Below, in pieces: positions 5,602 to 8,862 of a stretch of DNA of 8,862 nucleotides. Positions within the stretch are counted from its first letter, which is position 1. Each line of letters starts with the position of its first letter. The position numbers and the translations under genes are program-made. Source of the stretch: Chrysiogenia bacterium (GTDB lineage Bacteria; JAGRBM01); the NCBI GenBank assembly GCA_020434085.1, contig JAGRBM010000428.1, positions 1 to 8,862 on the forward strand, read 5' to 3'. The notes under the pieces are model-generated. The model was not told the origin of the DNA, did not search any database, and saw nothing but the letters and a program-made list of their open reading frames with translations.

Positions 5602-5630
5602 TTGATTCCCTCCCGCTGATTTCCTAACCT
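5602..5630 (+). promoter_or_regulatory. Possible promoter for the UbiB-family gene
   Basis: TTGATT (5602-5607) and TAACCT (5625-5630) are 17 bases apart, just after the last repeat and 30 bases before the ATG at 5660. The -10 match is weak (three of six). Confidence 0.25.
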
Positions 5631-5659
5631 GCCGGAATCTCAAAGGAACGTGGGAATTC

Positions 5660-7363
5660 ATGGCAACGGCGCTCCGTAGTGTATTGGACACGGTTCAGGC
5701 CTCGCGGGTGGTCATTCGCGATGTGAACCGCTTTCGTCAGATCGTCACCGTGCTGGCGCGCCACGGATTCGGCGCGGTCCTCCAGCAGCTCAACCTCAAC
5801 GAAACCTGGCTCAAACCGATCCTTCGGCAGGCGCCCGCCGAAGACGCCTCGCAGGTCTCGGTGGAGAAGCGCATCCTCCATGCCATGCAGGAGCTGGGCC
5901 CGACCTTCGTGAAGCTCGGCCAAATCCTCTCGACCCGTCCCGACCTCGTGCCCGCCAGCCTGATCGACGAACTCACGAGCCTGCAGGACCAGGTGCCCGT
6001 CTTTGCCTGGGAACAGGTGAAGGAACAGGTGGAGCGCGAGCTGGGCCGGCCCATCTCCGAGGTGTTCGAGGAATTTTCCGAGACGCCGCTGGCCAGCGCG
6101 TCCATCGCGCAGGTGCACGTGGCAAAGCTCAAGGACGGCGAGGAAGTCGTCGTCAAGGTGCAGCGCCCGGGCATTCAGCCGCAAATCGAAGCCGACGTGG
6201 AGATCATGGCCTTCCTGGCCAAGCAGCTCGAAGCCAACTTCCCCGAGACCAAGCTCGTCTCGCCGCTGGGTATTGTTCGCGAGTTCGAAAAATCGATCAT
6301 GAAGGAAATCGACTTCCGCACGGAGGTCGAACACCTCGAGCGCTTCCGCCGCCAGTTTCAGGGCGTCGAGCACGTCCACTTCCCCGATCCGATCAAGGAA
6401 TACTGCACCCGGCGGATCATGGTGATGGAGTTCATCCGTGGGGTGAAGGTCACCGAGCTCGGAGACGACTCCAAGTACGACAAGAAAGAGATCGTCCGCA
6501 CGGGCTTCAAGATCGTCTTCAAGATGATCTACGAGGACGGCTTCATCCACGCCGACCTGCACCCGGGCAACATGCTCATCCGTGGCAGCAATGAAGTCTG
6601 CATCATCGACTGCGGCCTGGTGGGGATGCTCACGCCCAAGCAGCGCGAGTACATCACCGACCTGCTCATCCAGCTCGTAAAATCCGACTTTCACGGCCTG
6701 TGCCGCGTGCTCTGGAAGATGGGCATCCACAACAAGCCCGAGGAATACTTCGACGTCTTCGAGGCCGATGTCTCGCCGATCCTCCAGAAGTGGTTCGTCG
6801 GCACGGAGATTTCCGAGATCGAGTTCGGCGGCCTGTTCAAGGACTTCGTCGACGGCGCCATGCGCCACGGCATCATCATGCCGCCCGACTACACCATGAC
6901 CTTCAAGGCGCTGGTGACCATGGAGGGCATCGGCAAGCAGCTCGATCCCGAGATGGACCTGCTCACCGAGGCGCAGCCCTACGTCAGCAAGCTGCTCATG
7001 GAGCGCTACAGCCCCCGGCGCATCCTCTCGGAAGTCTACGAGGGGGTGAGCACCTTCGTGCAGGCGGTGCGCTACCTGCCCGACCGGGCCAACACCGCGC
7101 TCGAACAGCTCAAGCAGGGCCAGATCTCCATCGGGATGGAACTGGCCGAGACGCGCCGCGCGCTGGCGAGCTATCAGAAAGCCCAGAACCGCAACCAGCT
7201 CAGCATCGTCATTGCCGCGCTGCTGCTGTGCGGAACGCTGACCGTCGAATTCACGCAGTTCGAGCTCTTTGGTCTTCCAGGCCTCAGTGTTGTATTTTAC
7301 GCCCTCGCCGGCGTCCTCGGACTCGGCTGGTTTCTCGGTATCTTGAGATCCGGAGGGGCTTAA
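5660..7363 (+). CDS. UbiB/AarF (ABC1/ADCK) family atypical kinase
   Basis: A 567-aa member of the UbiB family, whose proteins support quinone biosynthesis or lipid homeostasis as membrane-bound atypical kinases/ATPases. The family's KxGQ motif is at 85-88 (KLGQ), the Ala-rich loop replacing the glycine loop at 144-151 (LASASIAQ), the ATP-binding lysine at 166 (VKVQRPG), and the catalytic HADLHPGN at 297-304. The metal-binding motif is IIDCG (D317), with Cys where the family usually has Phe (DFG). Two C-terminal membrane helices follow (about 515-532, SIVIAALLLCGTLTVEF, and 540-562, including YALAGVLGLGWFLGIL), the usual UbiB tail. The ATG at 5660 follows AAAGGAA about 11 bases upstream. Full length for the family. 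No ubiquinone or menaquinone gene adjoins it, so the precise substrate pathway is open; I do not assign ubiB. Confidence 0.93.
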   Translation: MATALRSVLDTVQASRVVIRDVNRFRQIVTVLARHGFGAVLQQLNLNETWLKPILRQAPAEDASQVSVEKRILHAMQELGPTFVKLGQILSTRPDLVPASLIDELTSLQDQVPVFAWEQVKEQVERELGRPISEVFEEFSETPLASASIAQVHVAKLKDGEEVVVKVQRPGIQPQIEADVEIMAFLAKQLEANFPETKLVSPLGIVREFEKSIMKEIDFRTEVEHLERFRRQFQGVEHVHFPDPIKEYCTRRIMVMEFIRGVKVTELGDDSKYDKKEIVRTGFKIVFKMIYEDGFIHADLHPGNMLIRGSNEVCIIDCGLVGMLTPKQREYITDLLIQLVKSDFHGLCRVLWKMGIHNKPEEYFDVFEADVSPILQKWFVGTEISEIEFGGLFKDFVDGAMRHGIIMPPDYTMTFKALVTMEGIGKQLDPEMDLLTEAQPYVSKLLMERYSPRRILSEVYEGVSTFVQAVRYLPDRANTALEQLKQGQISIGMELAETRRALASYQKAQNRNQLSIVIAALLLCGTLTVEFTQFELFGLPGLSVVFYALAGVLGLGWFLGILRSGGA

Positions 7364-7427
7364 ACAGCCCCCCGCGACGGGCGTTTGCACTTGAACACGC
7401 AGAAGATTTTCCAGACAGATCACAAGC

Positions 7428-7457
7428 AAAGCCGGATGCGCACCTGCATCCGGCTTT
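7428..7457 (+). terminator. Perfect 12-bp stem hairpin covering the start of the next gene
   Basis: AAAGCCGGATGC pairs perfectly with GCATCCGGCTTT across a 6-base loop (GCACCT). It looks like an intrinsic terminator for the UbiB-family gene 64 bases earlier, though the T-run is only three and is followed by CGCTCTT. The left arm contains the ATG (7436) of the exported beta-propeller gene, so it might instead hide that start in the mRNA. Confidence 0.5.
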
Positions 7458-8862
7458 CGCTCTTGGCGCTGCTCCTGGCGACGGGAATGTTCGCGCCGGG
7501 GCTCGCGCGCGCGGCGCCCAATGAAGAGAAGTTGACGCTCGATGGAGCCGGCACGCAGACCAATGCCCCGATGGCGGCGGCGGCTTATGCGCCGCTGGGC
7601 CTGCTCCTGGTGGCCAACCATGACAGCGACACGGTCAGCGTGTTTGAGATGCCTGTTCTGGGGCCCGTGCTCGACAGCATGGGCGACCCGCTGACTCTTT
7701 CGGTCGTGGACCAGCCCGTGGCCATCGCGATCTGGGATGACACCAGCGTGATGCAGTCCACGCCGACCGTCGCCTACGCCTTTGTCGCGGGTTACGGCGA
7801 CAGTGCGATCAGCGTGATCGACCTGTTTGCGGAGCCGCCGGTGGTGCTTACCGACCGGGAGATCGACCTGACTCTTGATGAGGACATCAACACGCCCGGC
7901 CCCACGGCGCTGGCGGTCATGGGGGATGAGCTCTTCGTGGCGACCAACGGGGATGGAACGGTGATGCGTTACGACATCACCGACCTTCCCGGCATGACGC
8001 CCGCGCATGTTGATTTTCCGGTGGATACGACCGATCGCACCAGCAATGCCGGCAATGCCATCGCGTGTACTGCAACCGCGACGGTCTCGCCTGCCGGGGC
8101 AAAGCCGCGTTCGCTCACCGTATTTGAGGGCTTTCTGTGGGCGGGCTGTACCGACGGCTCTGTCAGCCAGATCAGTCCCTCCGACGGCGCGGTGACGCGG
8201 ATTTACGACAACACGGGCGGTCCCAGTCAGGCCGCGGCCCTGGCGGGCGATCCGCGCGGGAACGAAATCCTGTATGTGCTCGATGACGATGCCACCGGTG
8301 AGCGAGGCATCTACGCGCTCGATTTCACGGGCGGCACATTGGCCGATCCCCCGTACATCGAGAACATTTGCGATCAGGGCAACGCCCCGCGGCGCAGCAT
8401 CCCCATCCCCAGCGGCAATGCCACGGCGATGGTTCCCTACGACGATCCGAGCGACACCACGAACTGGCTGGTGGTGCTCAGCACGAGCAGCACCGGGAGC
8501 AACCTGACGCTCGTCAACGTCGCAAGCATCGATCCCGAAGGAGATGTGCCCGAGTGCACCCTCGACGCCGAGGACGGAATCTCTTTTACCGTGCCGCTCA
8601 CCCTGGGCGATCCGGTGTTCTCCACAACCACGACACCAAATGACCTTTCCCAGCAGATCGGGGTGTATGGCAGCTACATCGCCGTGCCCAACTACCGCGC
8701 GAGCGGCGGCGCCGACATGGTCTCGCTCGTGACGGATGCGGCGCTCCTCGAAGAAGCCGGACCCGCGGTCCTGGCCTTCGGGTACAACGACGGTGACGCG
8801 ATGACCGTGGAAGACAACAACGTGAAGACCCAGGTGGATATGGTCTTCACGACAGACGAAGA
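7436..8862 (+). CDS. Exported beta-propeller-like (YVTN-type) protein, partial (C-terminus outside window)
   Basis: 475 complete codons are visible, with no stop before the right edge. A Sec signal peptide opens it (MRTCIRLSLLALLLATG, likely cut after ARA at about residue 25). The mature part repeats propeller-blade phrases: LLLVANHDSDTVSVFEMP, VAYAFVAGYGDSAISVIDLF, PTALAVMGDELFVATNGDGT followed by VMRYDI, SLTVFEGFLWAGCTDGSVSQI, and EILYVLDDDATGERGIYALDF. These fit YVTN/WD-like secreted beta-propellers used for surface binding or as enzyme scaffolds; the activity is unknown. Four mature cysteines (211, 238, 312, 374) could form disulphides. The start is uncertain: ATG 7436 has no clear ribosome site and lies in a hairpin arm; an in-frame TTG at 7391 is the alternative. 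It is in the same reading frame as the UbiB-family gene, 72 bases after its TAA. Confidence 0.75.
   Translation, partial: MRTCIRLSLLALLLATGMFAPGLARAAPNEEKLTLDGAGTQTNAPMAAAAYAPLGLLLVANHDSDTVSVFEMPVLGPVLDSMGDPLTLSVVDQPVAIAIWDDTSVMQSTPTVAYAFVAGYGDSAISVIDLFAEPPVVLTDREIDLTLDEDINTPGPTALAVMGDELFVATNGDGTVMRYDITDLPGMTPAHVDFPVDTTDRTSNAGNAIACTATATVSPAGAKPRSLTVFEGFLWAGCTDGSVSQISPSDGAVTRIYDNTGGPSQAAALAGDPRGNEILYVLDDDATGERGIYALDFTGGTLADPPYIENICDQGNAPRRSIPIPSGNATAMVPYDDPSDTTNWLVVLSTSSTGSNLTLVNVASIDPEGDVPECTLDAEDGISFTVPLTLGDPVFSTTTTPNDLSQQIGVYGSYIAVPNYRASGGADMVSLVTDAALLEEAGPAVLAFGYNDGDAMTVEDNNVKTQVDMVFTTDE

Larger units (their letters stand above)
5328..5659. other. 332-bp non-coding spacer filled with GC-rich inverted and direct repeats
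   Basis: No supported gene lies here. The spacer holds a REP-like unit (5370-5388), a perfect 9-bp hairpin (5404-5424), a looser Cys-Gly-rich-looking C/G repeat block (about 5456-5504, with GGCC-TTC-GGCC inside), a perfect 10-bp hairpin (5551-5574), and two copies of a 16-bp GC-alternating word. The C-tract/G-tract units (CCCTCCCC, CCCCCTCCGGCC, CCTCTCCCC) look like dispersed intergenic repeat families seen in many proteobacterial genomes rather than gene-specific signals. Confidence 0.7.

Noticed and set aside
5624-8008. Very long open frame of 794 codons on the minus strand
   Set aside because: It lies antisense to the UbiB-family gene and the beta-propeller gene, both of which carry clear motifs. 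Its translation is rich in His, Arg, Asp and Leu with no recognisable domain, as expected for a GC-bias shadow.

Overview
This is a high-GC bacterial chromosomal window, about 65% G+C in coding stretches sampled by hand. It looks Gram-negative: one gene encodes an exported protein that ends like an outer-membrane beta-barrel, and Sec-type signal peptides recur. The gene types (TPR plus barrel protein, short phasin-like helical protein, exported beta-propeller, AarF/UbiB kinase) suggest a former-deltaproteobacterial lineage such as Myxococcota. That placement is inference; no rRNA, tRNA or taxonomic marker is present.

Layout. The left part (1-4026) is all on the minus strand. Read in the direction of transcription it holds: a phasin-like helical protein (4026-3622); a small exported protein of clearly lower GC (3462-3010); two terminator-like hairpins (2919-2843); a three-gene cluster made of a 7Fe ferredoxin (fdxA, 2750-2415), a two-domain cupin carrying the metal-ligand pattern of homogentisate dioxygenase (2320-1361) and a 127-residue unknown protein whose start overlaps the cupin stop by ATGA; a 67-residue unknown protein (834-631); and the N-terminal part of an ABC-2/NodI-type transporter ATPase running off the left edge. 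The right part (4272 to end) is on the plus strand: a TPR/outer-membrane protein, a 332-bp spacer packed with GC-rich inverted repeats, a UbiB/AarF-family kinase, and an exported beta-propeller protein running off the right edge. The two halves diverge at 4027-4271, where weak promoter-like sequences face both ways.

How genes may work together. The best candidate for a functional unit is ferredoxin, cupin and the 127-aa protein. The cupin keeps the His-x5-Glu and His-x5-His spacing of homogentisate dioxygenase but is about 100 residues shorter, so it may be an iron oxygenase of unknown substrate. The ferredoxin could be its redox partner, but that rests on gene order alone. The other genes look like unrelated housekeeping or envelope functions.

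I see no CRISPR array, transposase, phage gene, toxin-antitoxin pair or recognisable defence system. The most unusual local signals are a perfect 12-bp inverted repeat that contains the apparent start codon of the beta-propeller gene, and the homogentisate-dioxygenase-like cupin cluster.
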